DNA from: Macrostomum hystrix
Taxonomy: Eukaryota > Platyhelminthes > Macrostomidae
Assembly: GCA_950097015.1 (NCBI GenBank)
Contig: CATNEN010000007.1
Span: 3,968,001-4,032,000, forward strand
Length of the DNA stretch: 64,000 nucleotides
Direction: 5' to 3'
The notes below the pieces were generated by a model. That model searched no databases. It saw only the letters and a program-made list of their open reading frames with translations, and was not told where the DNA came from. Positions 43,975-57,340 of this stretch are shown here, piece by piece. Both the position numbers and the translations under genes were made by a program. Position 1 is the stretch's first letter. The number at the start of each line of letters is the position of its first letter.

Positions 43975-44730
43975 ACTCACTTTTCTTTAAGACATTTGAT
44001 ATCTGTAACAACCTTTTTTCTGCAAACACGCAAGTTTTGAGCAAAAATCTAAATGCAAGTTCATAAAAAATGCCAGCCCATGGTTAAGTGAGGCGCCTAT
44101 TTGTTATTGTTTGTTAACAATTTTCTGTATCAGTATATTAAGTCAGAATTTAAGATTCCATTGTACATACATGCGCATCATATTTACATATTCAAGCACC
44201 AACAAGAGAAAAAGAACATCAAAGTTAGTTAGCAAAGTCATTGCAGATGAACCAGCTAATTAGATTTCAAAGCTGAAAGCAAGTGTAGGTCCAACACCGC
44301 CGTTCATACACAGAAGATCAGTCCGTAAAACAACACAGCTGAGAGTAAAGATATGAAAATGCGCACACGAGTTCAAAGCACAACAACAGCAGCTTCAGAA
44401 ACTGCAGCAATTTGCTGTGATTTAACTAGATTGGTCCAACAGTAAGTAAGGACTAGCTTTAATTTAAATACATATTTTTATTGGAGATTTCAATAGAGAC
44501 TACTCATAGTAGGCCTCTAAAATATATTTAGAAAAAATAATCAAAACGAAAGTTAACTGAGGAAATCCAAGTCGTCACTGACTTAAGGCACAATGGTAAA
44601 AGCAACAGAGTTTTAATCTTGAGATTTAGCCTGTGTTATAAATTACTAAATAAATACAACACAAGGATTGCTTTTTTAATTTGACATTTAACTGTTCCAA
44701 AATACTCTTTGGTTGGGCAGCGTTGCCTGT
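43975..44730. other. golgin 3' flank
   Basis: AT-rich sequence with no gene. Minus-strand AATAAA near 44,478-44,483 is a likely golgin poly(A) signal, about 250 bp after the proposed stop. Confidence 0.4.
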
Positions 44731-44733
44731 AGG

Positions 44734-47700
44734 TCACTGGGTCACCAGCCAAGCCTAAAGTTGGAAAAATGTCATTATCTGTAGATTTAGATAGATAAAA
44801 TTAAATTTAAAGAAGTTAAAATTTTTGTAAAAGGTAAAGTAAAAAAGGAAATGCCAACACCTAGAACATATTTCAAGATAAAAACAAATTACAGCCACGG
44901 TAGAACAGTACTTGTACACCTGTCACCGAATTAATAAAAACACTATTCAGACTAGTAGACAACTTAAAATATTTGATTGAAATGATGTGCAGCACCGTAC
45001 CGTGCAACACCTGCTGCTACTGGACATGCATCTGGGAAAAATATGATTATTGTAATGCGATTACTTTTACAACTGGATCGCGAATAGGGTTTGTATACTG
45101 GTAGTTGCGGGAAAACTCAATAAGCTGGGGTCAAGAAACTTAAGATTGAAAAAATTAAGAAACTAGCGATTGTGAACAATTTAAAAACTAGCGATTGTGA
45201 ACAATTTGAGAAACTAGCGATTGTGAACAATTTGAGAAACTAGCGATTGTGAACGATTTGAGAAACTAGCGATTGGGAACAATTTGAGAAACTAGCGATT
45301 GGGAACAATTTGAGAAACTAGCGATTGTGAACAATTAATTTGAGAAACTAGCGATTGTGAACAATTTAAAAACTAGCGATTGTGAACAATTTGAGAAACT
45401 AGCGATTGTGAACAATTTGAGAAACTAGCGATTGTGAACGATTTGAGAAACTAGCGATTGGGAACAATTTGAGAAACTAGCGATTGGGAACAATTTGAGA
45501 AACTAGCGATTGTGAACAATTTGAGAAACTAGCGATTGTGAACAATTTGAGAAACTAGCGATTGTGAACAATTTGAGAAACTAGCGATTGTGAATAATTT
45601 GAGAAACTAGCGATTTTGAACAATTTGAGAAACTAGCGATTGTGAACAATTTGAGAAACTAGCGATTGTGAACAATTTGAGAAACTAGCGATTGTGAACA
45701 ATTTGAGAAACTAGCGATTGTGAACAATTTGAGAAACTAGCGATTGTGAACAATTTGAGAAACTAGCGATTGTGAACAATTTGAGTAACTAGCGATTGTG
45801 AACAATTTGAGAAACTAGCGACTGTGAACAATTTGAGAAACTAGCGATTGTGAACAATTTGAGAAACTAGCGATTGTGAACGATTTGAGAAACTAGCGAT
45901 TGGGAACAATTTGAGAAACTAGCGATTGGGAACAATTTGAGAAACTAGCGATTGGAAACAATTTGAGAAACTAGCGATTGTGAACAATTTAAAAACTAGC
46001 GATTGTGAACAATTTGAGAAACTAGCGATTGTGAACAATTTGAGAAACTAGCGATTGTGAACAATTTGAGAAACTAGCGATTGTGAATAATTTGAGAAAC
46101 TAGCGACTTTGAACAATTTGAGAAACTAGCGATTGTGAACAATTTGAGAAACTAGCGATTGTGAACAATTTGAGAAACTAGCGATTGTGAACAATTTGAG
46201 AAACTAGCGATTGTGAACAATTTGAGAAACTAGCGATTGTGAACAATTTGAGAAACTAGCGATTCTGAACAATTTGAGTAACTAGCGATTGTGAACAATT
46301 TGAGAAACTAGCGACTGTGAACAATTTGAGAAACTAGCGATTGTGAACAATTTGAGAAACTAGCGATTGTGAACGATTTGAGAAACTAGCGATTGGGAAC
46401 AATTTGAGAAACTAGCGATTGTGAACAATTTAAAAACTAGCGATTGTGAACAATTTGAGAAACTAGCGATTGTGAACAATTTGAGAAACTAGCGATTGTG
46501 AACAATTTGAGAAACTAGCGATTGTGAACAATTTGAGAAACTAGCGATTGTGAACAATTTGAGAAACTAGCGATTGTGAAAAATTTGAGTAACTAGCGAT
46601 TGTGAACAATTTGAGAAACTAGCGACTGTGAACAATTTGAGAAACTAGCGATTGTGAACAATTTGAGAAACTAGCGATTGTGAACAATTTGAGAAACTAG
46701 CGATTGTGAACAATTTGAGAAACTAGCGATTGTGAACGATTTGAGAAACTAGCGATTGGGAACAATTTGAGAAACTAGCGATTGTGAACAATTTAAAAAC
46801 TAGCGATTGTGAACAATTTGAGAAACTAGCGATTGTGAATAATTTGAGAAACTAGCGACTTTGAACAATTTGAGAAACTAGCGATTGTGAACAATTTGAG
46901 AAACTAGCGATTGTGAACAATTTGAGAAACTAGCGATTGTGAACAATTTGAGAAACTAGCGATTGTGAACAATTTGAGAAACTAGCGACTGTGAACAATT
47001 TGAGAAACTAGCGATTGTGAACAATTTGAGAAACTAGCGATTGTGAACAATTTGAGAAACTAGCGATTGTGAACAATTTGAGAAACTAGCGACTGTGAAC
47101 AATTTGAGAAACTAGCGACTGTGAACAATTTGAGAAACTAGCGATTGTGAACAATTTGAGAAACTAGCGATTGTGAACAATTTGAGAAACTAGCGATTGT
47201 GAACAATTTGAGAAACTAGCGATTGTGAACAATTTGAGAAACTAGCGATTGTGAACAATTTGAGAAACTAGCGATTGTGAATAATTTGAGAAACTAGCGA
47301 TTGTGAATAATTTGAGAAACTAGCGATTGTGAACAATTTGAGAAACTAGCGTTTGTGAACAATTTGAGAAACTAGCGATTGTGAACAATTTGAGAAACTA
47401 GCGATTGTGAACAATTTGAGAAACTAGCGATTGTGAACAATTTGAGAAACTAGCGTTTGTGAACAATTTGAGAAACTAGCGATTGTGAACAATTTGAGAA
47501 ACTAGCGATTGTGAACAATTTGAGAAACTAGCGACTGTGAACAATTTGAGAAACTAGCGATTGTGAACAATTTGAGAAACTAGCGATTTCTCAAGAAACT
47601 AGGAATTTTAAAGAAAAACTAGGGATTTGGAAGAAAAACAAAGGATTTGGAAGAACTCAAGAAAATAGGCATTTAAAATAATTCTAAAAATTAGGGATAC

Positions 47701-50700
47701 GAATGAAATAAACAAAATTAGGGATTTGAAAAAAATAAATGAAACTTCAAGAATCGCAGAAACTGTGATTTTTAGGGATATTAAATTAACTGAGGCTTTT
47801 GGAGAATTTGGGATACTAGAGAGTGGCATGGGAGAATTAAAGAAACTAGGGATTTCGGAGAATGACAGGTGTCACTCACCGCGGCTCTCCTGCCCTCGTG
47901 GTCCATGACCTGCTGAATCTGATAGTCTGTGAATTTCAGCACAGTGCAAATCACCCTGGCGAGGGTCTGGAATGCAAGTAAATTCAGAAAGTAAGCACAG
48001 GAGTGACCGAACTTAGATGGCAACTATCATAACTCACTTGAGTCTTCTCTCCCAGCATGTACTTGTACAGTACATTTCTCAGGTACTCCACCTCGGGAAT
48101 TTCTGTGAAGGCCACAGCTGATTGGCTGGGGGTCTGGCGCAGGCCGGGCTGCGGCTCCCGGCTGACCGGGGCAGCCCGCGGCTGCGGCTTTCGAGCCCTG
48201 AGCTCGGCCAGCTCGGAGTTGACACTCATCAGCTGCGTCTGTGCTCAGGTGGCGGTGATGGTTAGGCATCGGAGGGTGTTATAGAGAAAGCTGGCAATAG
48301 TGCCCAGATTTTCTTGGAAATTAAATTCCGAAGAAGAGGGCGAGTGGCAGAGCGGTTAACGCGTTTGCCTCACGCATCAAGGACCCTGAGCTCGATTCCG
48401 CGGTGAGGCCACATTCATTTGGGGCGCCGTCGCGGAGAGAAGGCCTGGGGGCTTGTCGTGCAATTTACACCCAAGACCCAGTGAGAGCGCACGCTGCTTG
48501 ACGATGAGAAAGTCAGGGCAGATGTACACACCTGTGTGAGCGTGTGCTCAGGAGTCAGCGAATTGGGCAGAATTGCCTCCTCGCTGGCTACAGGTCTAGT
48601 GTCACCAAATGATGTGCCATTGCCTGCAGCCCTCCAGCAATTACTCGTATTATAAAAAAAATAATATAAACATTTTTTGTAAAATAATATTGATATTTCT
48701 GAATATTTTTACTGAATTAACCGTCTTTAAGAGCCTTACTTTTCTGCAATAATATTCTCAAGACTTCTAATCTTCTAATTTCTATTCAAGAGACCTAATT
48801 AAGCAAATTGAGGACCTATAAGGGACCGTTTTCATGCTACTATAAATACTTGTATATAAGTAGAGGAATCTGAAAGTTTACTTAATCTGCAATTAACGAA
48901 TTAGTAAAATCATTGATGGATACTAAATCATTCCCAATTCTCACCTGCAAGTCGGCGGCGTACATCTTCACAGCCTCGTAGTCTTCAAGGCTGACGCTGT
49001 CGCCAAGATGTCGACCGGTGCTGTAATTGCGAAACTACTTTAGTTACTAGGGGCCGAGTGGCCTAACACACGCTAGGGGAGGTAGCGGCTTAAATATGCT
49101 CCAATAGTCGCCTACTCTGGGTGGGGGGAGTCAGCAATACACTCACACGGCAGCGGCCCTGGCGTGCTCCACCTGGTCAGCCAGGCTGTTCAACAGAGTC
49201 CGGGCGCTGCTCGAGCTGGGCGCATCTGATGTCGCAGCGGCGGCTCTGACGGCCTCCTAAAGTAAACCAACGAGAGACGAAAGTTACAGATATAGAAATC
49301 AGTTAATCGCAGTGGTAGATGACTTTATCATGGACTGCATTAAAATATTACCAGAAAACCAGTAGTGCAAAAAATTCACGGCTTTTTTTGTTTAAACTAA
49401 GACAAACATAATTTACAATGGCGTGTCAGCAATGTACCAAATGGGAAGTTTCTGTTCTGATAAGAGACTTTTTCTGACTGGTAAGAATTTGGAGGCAAAA
49501 TTTTGCTTTTAAAAATTCGTTAAATGAAAAAGTGCCATTGTGCTGGCGTTATTGTAGCAACTTCAGCCGAGAACACTGCCTTAAAGCTGATTGCTAATAA
49601 TTACCTGAATACGGCAGAGCAGGGCCAAGGCGTCTGACTGGCACTGGAAAAACAGCGATTCAATAGATGGTAACATACGGACAGGGAGACAGTGAGGGAC
49701 AGTAAGGTGAGGAGTCAGTAGGTTGGGCAGTCAGTAGGGTGGGAGAGTCAGTAGGGTGGGGCAGTTTGTAGGGTGGGAGAGTCAGTAGGGTGGGGCAGTT
49801 AGTAGGGTGGGAGAGTCAGTAGGTTGGGCAGTCAGTAGGGTGGGAGAGTCAGTAGGGTGGGGCAGACAGTAGGGTGGGAGAGTCAGTAGGTTGGGGCAGT
49901 CAGTAGGGTGGGATAGTCAGTAGGGTGGGGCAGTTTGTAGGGTGGGAGAGTCAGTAGGGTGGGGCAGACAGTAGGGTGGGAGAGTCAGTAGGTTGGGGCA
50001 GTCAGTAGGGTGGGAGAGTCAGTAGGGTGGGGCAGTTAGTAGGGTGGGAGAGTCAGTAGGGTGGGGCAGACAGTAGGGTGGGAGAGTCAGTAGGTTGGGG
50101 CAGTCAGTAGGGTGGGAGAGTCAGTAGGGTGGGGCAGTTAGTAGGGTGGGGCAGTCAGTAGGGTGGGAGAGTCAGTAGGGTGGGGCAGTTAGTAGGGTGG
50201 GGCAGTTAGTAGGGTGGGAGAGTCAGTAGGGTGGGGCAGTTAGTAGGGTGGGAGAGTCAGTAGGGTGGGGCAGACAGTAGGGTGGGAGAGTCAGTAGGTT
50301 GGGCAGTCAGTAGGGTGGGAGAGTCAGTAGGGTGGGGCAGTCAGTAGGGTGGGGCAGTCAGTAGGGTGGGGCAGACAGTAGGGTGGGAGAGTCAGTAGGT
50401 TGGGGCAGTCAGTAGGGTGGGAGAGTCAGTAGGGTGGGGCAGACAGTAGGGTGGAAGAGTCAGTAGGTTGGGCAGTCAGTAGGGTGGGAGAGTCAGTAGG
50501 GTGGGGCAGTTAGTAGGGTGGGGCAGTCAGTAGGGTGGGGCAGACAGTAGGGTGGGAGAGTCAGTAGGTTGGGGCAGTCAGTAGGGTGGGAGAGTCAGTA
50601 GGGTGGGGCAGTTAGTAGGGTGGGAGAGTCAGTAGGGTGGGGCAGACAGTAGGGTGGGAGAGTCAGTAGGTTGGGGCAGTCAGTAGGGTGGGAGAGTCAG

Positions 50701-53700
50701 TAGGGTGGGGCAGTTAGTAGGGTGGGGCAGTCAGTAGGGTGGGGCAGTTAGTAGGGTGGGAGAGTCAGTAGGGTGGGGGAGTCAGTAGGGTGGGCAGTCA
50801 GTAGGGTGGGGCAGTCAGTAGGGTGGGGGAGTCAGTAGGGTGGGGCAGTCAGTAGGGTGGGGGAGACAGTAGGGTGGGGCTGTGCAGGCAGTCAACATAA
50901 ATAGCGAAGCACTGGTCAGAAAAAACTGCGCAATGCACAGCCCGCACTCACCCTGTAGGGCCCCGCAGACGCAAGCGCTGTCGACTCCGAGGCCGCCTCC
51001 AGCTGAGCACGCAGCTCCTCGACAGCCGCCTCCGCCGCCAGCCGGCCAGCCTGGGCGTCGGCGGCTTCGGCGCGCAGCCGTTCGGCTTCCTCAGCAGCCA
51101 CGGCCTGGCAGGCGACGAGGTCGGCCAGGGCGGCGGCGCGCTCGGACTCAGCCGCCTCCAGGCGGCGATTCAGTCGGCCTTCGGCCACCTCGCGAGCCTC
51201 CAGGCCCTGGAGGAGTTCATCCGTCTCCAGGCGGTGGGCGGTTCTGGCGCGGCTTTCGGCCTCTTGGAAGCGGTCAACGGCCTCCTACGATTAAGATTAG
51301 TTTATCGGATTAGCTTTAAGCAGCAGGATTAATCGTTGAGCAGTTGGGATTAGCTTTGAGAGGCTGGGTTATACTTATTCCTATTCTGGCTAAACACTTT
51401 CAGCCAGAAAAACTCACCTGAAACTTGGCCTGAAACTCTCGCTCCTTAGCCTCCAGCCGGTCCTGAAACTCCCTGGCCGCTGTCTTGAGCTTGTCGGCGT
51501 GCTCCGACTCAAGCTGCTCGAGCCGACCGGCTAGCCCAACCTCCAGCTGGCGCTGCAGCTCTCGGCACTGGCGGGCCAGGTCCTCGGACTCCAGCCGGCT
51601 GCCCCTGAGCTGCTCGGCGAGGCTGGCAGCCTCGGCGGAGCGCGCCTTCGACTCCTCACGCAGCCTGCGCTCGCTCGCCAGTCGACTATCCAGGCGCTCC
51701 TTCAGGGTGCGGATCTCCGACTCTCTGGTGGCACCGGTTGAGTCCTGAGCGGTCGAATGAATTGGCGGGAGATGGCTGAGCGATGGTGGGCCCTGGTTTT
51801 ACCTGGCTAAAAAATAACCCGCTCAGACTCCTGGAGCCGGGACAAACCTTTAGTGCCGCCTCGCGCTCTCTGGCGGCCAGCTGCTGCTGCAACTCCGCCA
51901 GCTGCTGCTTCAGCCGACGCCTGCCAGCGGCGGCCTCCTCGGCGGCGATGGCGCGCTCGTCTCGGTGCCGCTGCTCCACGGCGGCCAGCTTGGCTTCGGC
52001 ATCGCGCAGGCGACTCTCCAGTGCGGCGGTCGAGTCTGAGGGGCTACCGCTCGAGTTTGCCGACACTGCGCCGGTGGCTTCCTTCTGCAGCCGCTGAACC
52101 TGCTGGCGCTGCTTCTCCAGCTCCGCCTGCGAAGCATGGAGGAACGACTGAGGGATAGTCACTGCTGTGATTGAGAGTCACTTTGCTGAGATTGATAGTC
52201 ACTCGGCTGAGATTGATAGTCACTCAGCTGAGATTGATAGTCACTCAGCTGAGATTGATAGTCACTCAGCTGAGATTGATAGTCACTCAGCTGAGATTGA
52301 TAGTCACTCAGCTGAGATTGATAGTCACTCAGCTGAGATTGATAGCCATGCCTGCTATTATTTTTACCATATTTTATTGATTATGTTGTATTGACTGTAC
52401 TATAAATTTAAGTGACAAGGATTTTTCATTGATGTTTTCCAGGGTCTTCGACAAGAATCGCTGAATATATCAACGATGCTGACGTCGGACGGCTTTGAAA
52501 GTTAGTTCATCGCAAAGCGCGGGAAATTTTGATCCATTTGGTGGACTTTTACGAAAATCGGTCATTTGGTTTGGGAGCTACCGTGAATCGGGCAGTGGGT
52601 ATATGCCTACCGTGGTCAACCCTGTGGGCTTTTCCCAGGGGGGAAAATAGCGTGGTCTTGCTACTGTTTCTAAGAATTCCGATGCCTCACCTTGGTAGCC
52701 GCCAGCTGCCGCTTCATCTGCTCGACTTGGCTCTCCAGCTGCAAGATTCGCTGCCTCTGCTTCTCCTCCTGCGACTCCCCGAAGGCATTGGCGAGTCCTT
52801 CACCGTTCTGTCGCCGCCCGGAGTCTTCGTCAGTGGCTGCTGGCTCGGCTGAAAACACACCGTCAGCGGCCGCCGCAGCGGAATCGGTCGCGGAAACCTC
52901 TGATTCGGCCTGTATAATCTCAGCGGCGAGTTCAGCCGGCACCGGACGACCCTCGGCTAGAAGGCTCGACTGGGAAAAGGGGGAGCGGGATTCGAATATA
53001 AGGTACGGGATTAGACATTTTGTATCCGAGGAAGAGCCTTGGAGAGCGAAGGGCGGTGGAAGATGCTTGAGGGACACTGAATTGAGCGAAGCCTGAAGCG
53101 CACCTGAAGCTTCAGCGCCTCGATGAGTCGGTCCCGGGCGGCCAGCCAGGCCAGCGAGTCGCCACTCGCCCGCAGCCTATTGTCGGCGTCGAACAGGCGC
53201 GCCTTGTACCGCCTGGCCAGGGACTGCGCGTGCAGCAGGCGCTGCGCCAGCTCCGGGCGGCTCAGCAACTCTAGCTGGGTGGTCGGCGACGCGTTTGACT
53301 GCGCGACCTCGGCGCCAGCGGCAGCGACTGACGAGGACGCTTCGCTAAAAGCCGAGCCGATTGACGACTGGCGAGAGCGCGATTTGGCGCCTGCCGGTCC
53401 ATAGCGACCTGAGCCAATGGCTCCGGAAGCTGTTGATGATGATGCTGAATCTGCTCCACCAGCAGCGTCAAGGTGATGCTGCTGATGACCAGGGGTCAGG
53501 TATTTGCCAAGCAGCGAATCGTTTGCCTGCATTTTGAAGGTGGGAAATAATTTTTTGTATGATGCTAAAAAGACTATTTCTAGTTTAAATTCACCATATT
53601 TATGCTTGATTGCTTTCGCCTTTTACAGTAAAAAATTATGAATATTACATGTAATTGTGCTTCGATATTTTAACTTTAATACAGATAGATGAATGAAAAT

Positions 53701-54735
53701 GACATTAAAAATAAATAGCTTTTAATTATAAAAACTCTCTTGCAATACTTTATTTTCCTTTAAATAAGCAATATCCCAAAAGCCAACTAATGCTGGCTGT
53801 TAAATAGTAAAATTATTTAATCTTGAAGGTATGTCAGTTACAAATATGCTAAACAGCTATGAAAATCAAAAAGCACACCACCAAGACAAACTTTTGGGAA
53901 GAGATCATATGCCTTTAAATGTGCCAATACTATCTACATAAAATTATGAACTAAAATTTAAATTCACAATTTTTTTGTGCTAACAAGCCAACCATTATAT
54001 TTCAAGTTAGCTTTGCAATATAAAACAAATGTAAACACTTAAATATACATTCAAGCAAGTGCACTTTTGTGAAAAAAAATAGACAAGTTCTAAACTTTAT
54101 TGGCTTACTTTTGACTGAACACAAACAGCAAAACAACTCACAGTTTTATTTTATACAGACAACAATTAGCTAGAGTTGAATTGTTGGCTATCATCTGCTA
54201 AAAATCTCTTGAATATAATCCTAAGCAGTTTTTCTCTATGCACAAAAATTCACAAAATGATTGATATAACTGAATGTATTTAATTTCTAATATACCTACC
54301 TAAATCTAAGTAGCTATAGCTGTAGCTGTAGCTGAGCTGAGTAGCTGAGCTACAGATATTGTGTAGCATTTCCTAAGGCCTTTCCCATTTCCTTTTGGCT
54401 GGGATTTGACATTTGAACTCCCACCCTCTAAGTTGGAAATCCAAAACTCTAACCACTGGATTGTAAGCTATATATAATATAGCTTACTGGATTGTAAGCT
54501 ATATATAGTTGTTAATATATTTAGTATACAATATCAATAATCAGTAGATAGAATGATTATAAGAATGTTAATGATGGCTAATGAGTAAAATTCTATCAAC
54601 AAAACAGAACATATGAACAACCTTCAATAAAAAAATAAATTCAAGCTATGTATGTTGATAAGTGAATCCAGTAAAAGGCCTTACTTTTTTGACAGTATCA
54701 GACTCTTCAATCTTCTGTCTTAGCTTTTTAAACAT
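44734..54735 (-). CDS. GRIP-domain golgin, golgin-245/GOLGA4-like (12 exons)
   Basis: The exons in transcript order are 54735-54685, 53526-53104, 52969-52691, 52126-51848, 51744-51418, 51284-50952, 49643-49605, 49256-49147, 49020-48945, 48238-48038, 47966-47880 and 44754-44734. They join in frame to about 741 residues. The start MFKKLRQKIEES is the conserved GRIP-golgin opening. Exons 3-9 encode Glu/Gln/Arg/Leu-rich coiled coil. The GRIP domain (about 686-735) has EVEYLRNVLYKYMLGEKTQ and TLARVICTVLKFTDYQIQQV, with the Tyr that contacts ARL1. It would tether vesicles at the trans-Golgi. It is far shorter than mammalian golgin-245 (more than 2,000 residues). The last exon (AWLVTQ-stop) is the least certain. 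Exons 3 and 4 are both 279 nt. Confidence 0.85.
45145..47590. repeat. 26-bp minisatellite (about 94 copies) in golgin intron 11
   Basis: The unit contains GATTGTGAACAATTTGAGAA plus ACTAGC. Variants TGGGAAC, GACTGTG and GATTTTG recur in the same order about 494 and 750 bp apart (whole numbers of units), showing block duplications. The intron spans 44,755-47,879. Confidence 0.97.
48338..48660 (+). repeat. tRNA-Val-like SINE in golgin intron 9
   Basis: The head (48,338-48,412) carries A box GTGGCAGAGCGGTTAACGCG, an anticodon region TTTGCCTCACGCA (CAC) and B box GAGCTCGATTCCGC. A tRNA-unrelated body and the tail TATAAAAAAAATAAT (near 48,650) follow. Stem pairing is imperfect, so it is a SINE or tRNA pseudogene rather than a functional tRNA. 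Confidence 0.65.
49700..50880. repeat. 17-bp G-rich minisatellite in golgin intron 6 (about 69 copies)
   Basis: Units alternate CAGTAGGGTGGGAGAGT and CAGTAGGGTGGGGCAGT, giving a 34-bp higher-order dimer with minor variants. The G-rich strand is +, opposite to golgin transcription, so the pre-mRNA is C-rich here. The GGGTGGG runs could form G-quadruplexes in DNA. Confidence 0.95.
52172..52345. repeat. 21-bp minisatellite in golgin intron 3
   Basis: About 8 near-perfect copies of GAGATTGATAGTCACTCAGCT. Confidence 0.95.
53527..54684. other. golgin intron 1, AT-rich, with a tRNA-like SINE remnant
   Basis: No coding signal. The minus-strand segment about 54,468-54,400 has an A box (CAGTGGTTAGAGTTTTGG) and B box (GGGAGTTCAAATGTC) of a tRNA-derived SINE. 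Next to it, TGGATTGTAAGCTATATATA is tandemly duplicated (about 54,457-54,505). Confidence 0.6.
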
Positions 54736-56550
54736 AGCACAATTGTGTCTTTGCAATAAATTTTAAAGAGATTGGTACTCTCTGTAGCCTTTAAGGCAGA
54801 CACAGAAAAAATTGAATAGGCGTAGAGTTTTATGATAATATTAATAATAAAATATGTAAATATGGTGTACTTAAGCAAAACAGAACAGCTTTTTGAATGT
54901 GCAATTTTAGATCTACTGGAGGTTGTCACTTTCCAGCTCGACAAGACCGTTTGTGCATGCAGTAAGCACAGCGTGGCTAAAAAAGCGTATGTCTAATACA
55001 TCTGTAGAGCTAACCAACAAACGCATGTACCTTTGCATTCACGGTTCGATAAATGTTTCTTGTACGTAGGAAAAGAAGGAAAGATTCTTAGAATGTTAAA
55101 TCAATCGTGTTTTTTTAAATAGAGCAAAATATTCGATCGTGAAAGATTATAATTAAATATATGTAAATCACTGGATTTTATTGCATACCATTGGCTAAAA
55201 CCTAACTTAAATACAAATTCTATTTATTATAATATTGCATTGCATCGTAATTTACTAAAACATTTCTTAATCCTAACTTGTTCATTATATACTGCATTAC
55301 GTTACATCGTGAGACAGCAGGACAATTTTTTGTGCCCTAATACAATGGCTTCGATTCGAAGGTAAGGCTTCAATTGCTGCGACGGATGAATGTCGAAATT
55401 TGCGAAAATATTTTGGTTCCAGCTGCAACATGTATTTTTTATGGATGAAAGTGCATGGACGTTCTCTCTTTAACAAAATCTAAAACAACAAGCCTTGAAT
55501 ATCATCTGCAACTGTCTATTGGACACTGATTTGATTTGTTGTCTGACTCGGCCGTGAATTTGATATCCCTTGCACTTTCGCGAGATGACTAGTTTGTACA
55601 AGTGCTCAGCAAGGACCAATTTTAGTAACTGGCTTTTATACTTAAGTATAGTCCTCGGGTGCTCTTCAGTACTTTTGTCGAGTGAATTCCCCCGTGTGAT
55701 CATTTTGGGTCAAAGTCAGGTGTATGCATTTCATGTATTTTTCTGTCAGTTCAATGTCGCGACGTGTCTACAAATGGACTTCCTTCATCACAAATCACAT
55801 TTTAGCCCTAATTATTTCCCCTCGAATTCTCATGGTCCATCGAGAGGGACTCGTCGGTGGGAGACGAATGAATATTGAGGTATTCATCGTACGGATTACC
55901 TGCATCAATTATACAAGCTGATATTAACAAATCAAATGGATGATAATAAGAAGGCAGCTTAAACTCATGCGTAAGATCACTTGGCAGATGATCTTGTTAA
56001 AATCGAATTTGGATCAGCTAAGGCTGATTTTGGGAATTGTCTTGATTGAGTTTGCAGCAAATGGCGTGTCGCAAAGTACATATATATGATGGAAAAGTGT
56101 GTGAGACGTATTTCCTCATTTCAGTCAGACCAGTAAACACGGTCTTTGTTAGTGAAATCTTGCGGCACTCCTCATTGGTTCTTGTCTTCGCAGTCTGTAT
56201 CTGACTGAGACTCGCGCTCACATCGAACCAAAAATCACTTCATAAAATTTATTCTATCAAAGCTTTTGTCTATTTCACATTGAACCCAAAAAATGCAAAA
56301 ATTCACTTAAAATTTTTTTGATGAGGTTCGTTTTCGGCTTAATAATTCTCATAGTCAGACTTGCTAATGCGCTTGTAATACGAGCGAGTAAAGTTCTTCA
56401 TTAACGAAAATTCGGCAAAAAAACAATTTGAACAAACAGAGAGCGAGTTTGATAGCTTAATAGACAATTGCTACGAAATATTTTACAATGAATTTTGGCA
56501 GTGAAAACCAGTAAAGGTTAGTATACCGTTGGCTTAGTCCGCGAACAGAT
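54736..56550. other. golgin 5' flank, no gene seen
   Basis: Contains the golgin promoter and 5' UTR to the right of 54,735. Short frames here look random. No gene is recognised on either strand. Confidence 0.4.
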
Positions 56551-56556
56551 GCCGCT

Positions 56557-56955
56557 TCATGACGGCTTGAAGCTCAAAGCAGCACCGCACGGGGTTCCCC
56601 TGCACTGGATGGCACTCATCGCAGCGTTGTCTTCCCAAGACACTCGTGCTTCAATCTTCTTGTGTCCGCAGCCGATGTTAACCATGTTGCAGCCGCCGCC
56701 TTTATTACAGGCCTTGGCTTTGCAGCAGACCAGTGTGCCACCCTTGCCATGCACTGTCACAGTGTAGGTGACTGTGTATCCTCGATTGCCCAATATGTAG
56801 ATGCCGTTGCAGACGGGACCGTTCACTCCTGCCGGTCCGGCGCAACAGGCCTTCGCGATGACGGACACAGGTGACAGGGAAAGCAGGACGATGAGTGTGG
56901 CTGTCGTTGTGAGAACGGTTGCTCTTAACAGCAACGACTTGCTGGATGACTGCAT
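56557..56955 (-). CDS. secreted cysteine-rich protein, copy A
   Basis: The 132-residue protein starts at the ATG at 56,955 by alignment with its paralogue (an upstream in-frame ATG at 56,982 adds nine residues). A signal peptide is predicted (about 1-34, Leu/Thr/Val-rich, cut before KACC). The mature part has 10 Cys: CC, GPVC, LVCC, KAC, GGGC, IGC, IQC and TPC. Shared motifs are AGPAG-NGP-C, YTVTVHGKGGTLVCC and NNAAMSAIQCRG. Single-exon gene. I do not recognise the family and assign no function; extracellular action is inferred only from the signal peptide and cysteines. Confidence 0.72.
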   Translation of the reverse strand: MQSSSKSLLLRATVLTTTATLIVLLSLSPVSVIAKACCAGPAGVNGPVCNGIYILGNRGYTVTYTVTVHGKGGTLVCCKAKACNKGGGCNMVNIGCGHKKIEARVSWEDNAAMSAIQCRGTPCGAALSFKPS

Positions 56956-57029
56956 GGCGAACTGTCCCTGTTCAGGATGCATTCAGTGTGTAGCAAATTA
57001 CCTACTCCAGTAGGGGACCACTGAAATCT

Positions 57030-57340
57030 TGAATAGAGACTAAGGGGTTGAGTGGCAACTCTCCTGATTTATCGCACCGGGAACTCACAGGTAGGAGATG
57101 AGTTCATATCCGTGATGAGATCCCAGACTCATTCTGCACGTACGACTCGAGCCGTGAAGATACCATCTGTGCCATTGTGTGGCTGCTAGGCAACCTACTT
57201 CGGTTATGAGAGCGCCAACCCTCAAGGCTCAGTCGGACGAAACAGACCCCCGACGATAAGAGGTAGGGGACCCTACGAGATTCGTAATTGCCAAAACCCC
57301 ACCAAGTATACTATAAGTAGCGTAGAAATATACCAATCAT
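57030..57340. other. possible SINE-like or repeat-derived segment
   Basis: GAGTGGCAACTCTCCTGA and GATGAGTTCATATCCGTGATGAG recall tRNA A and B boxes, but pairing is poor. GC content is higher than the neighbourhood. A further GC-rich patch (57,420-57,640) has coding-like but broken frames. No gene is assigned. Confidence 0.25.

Noticed and set aside
48338-48412. Functional tRNA-Val (CAC) gene
   Set aside because: A and B boxes are present but acceptor and T stems do not pair well, and a SINE body and A-rich tail follow.
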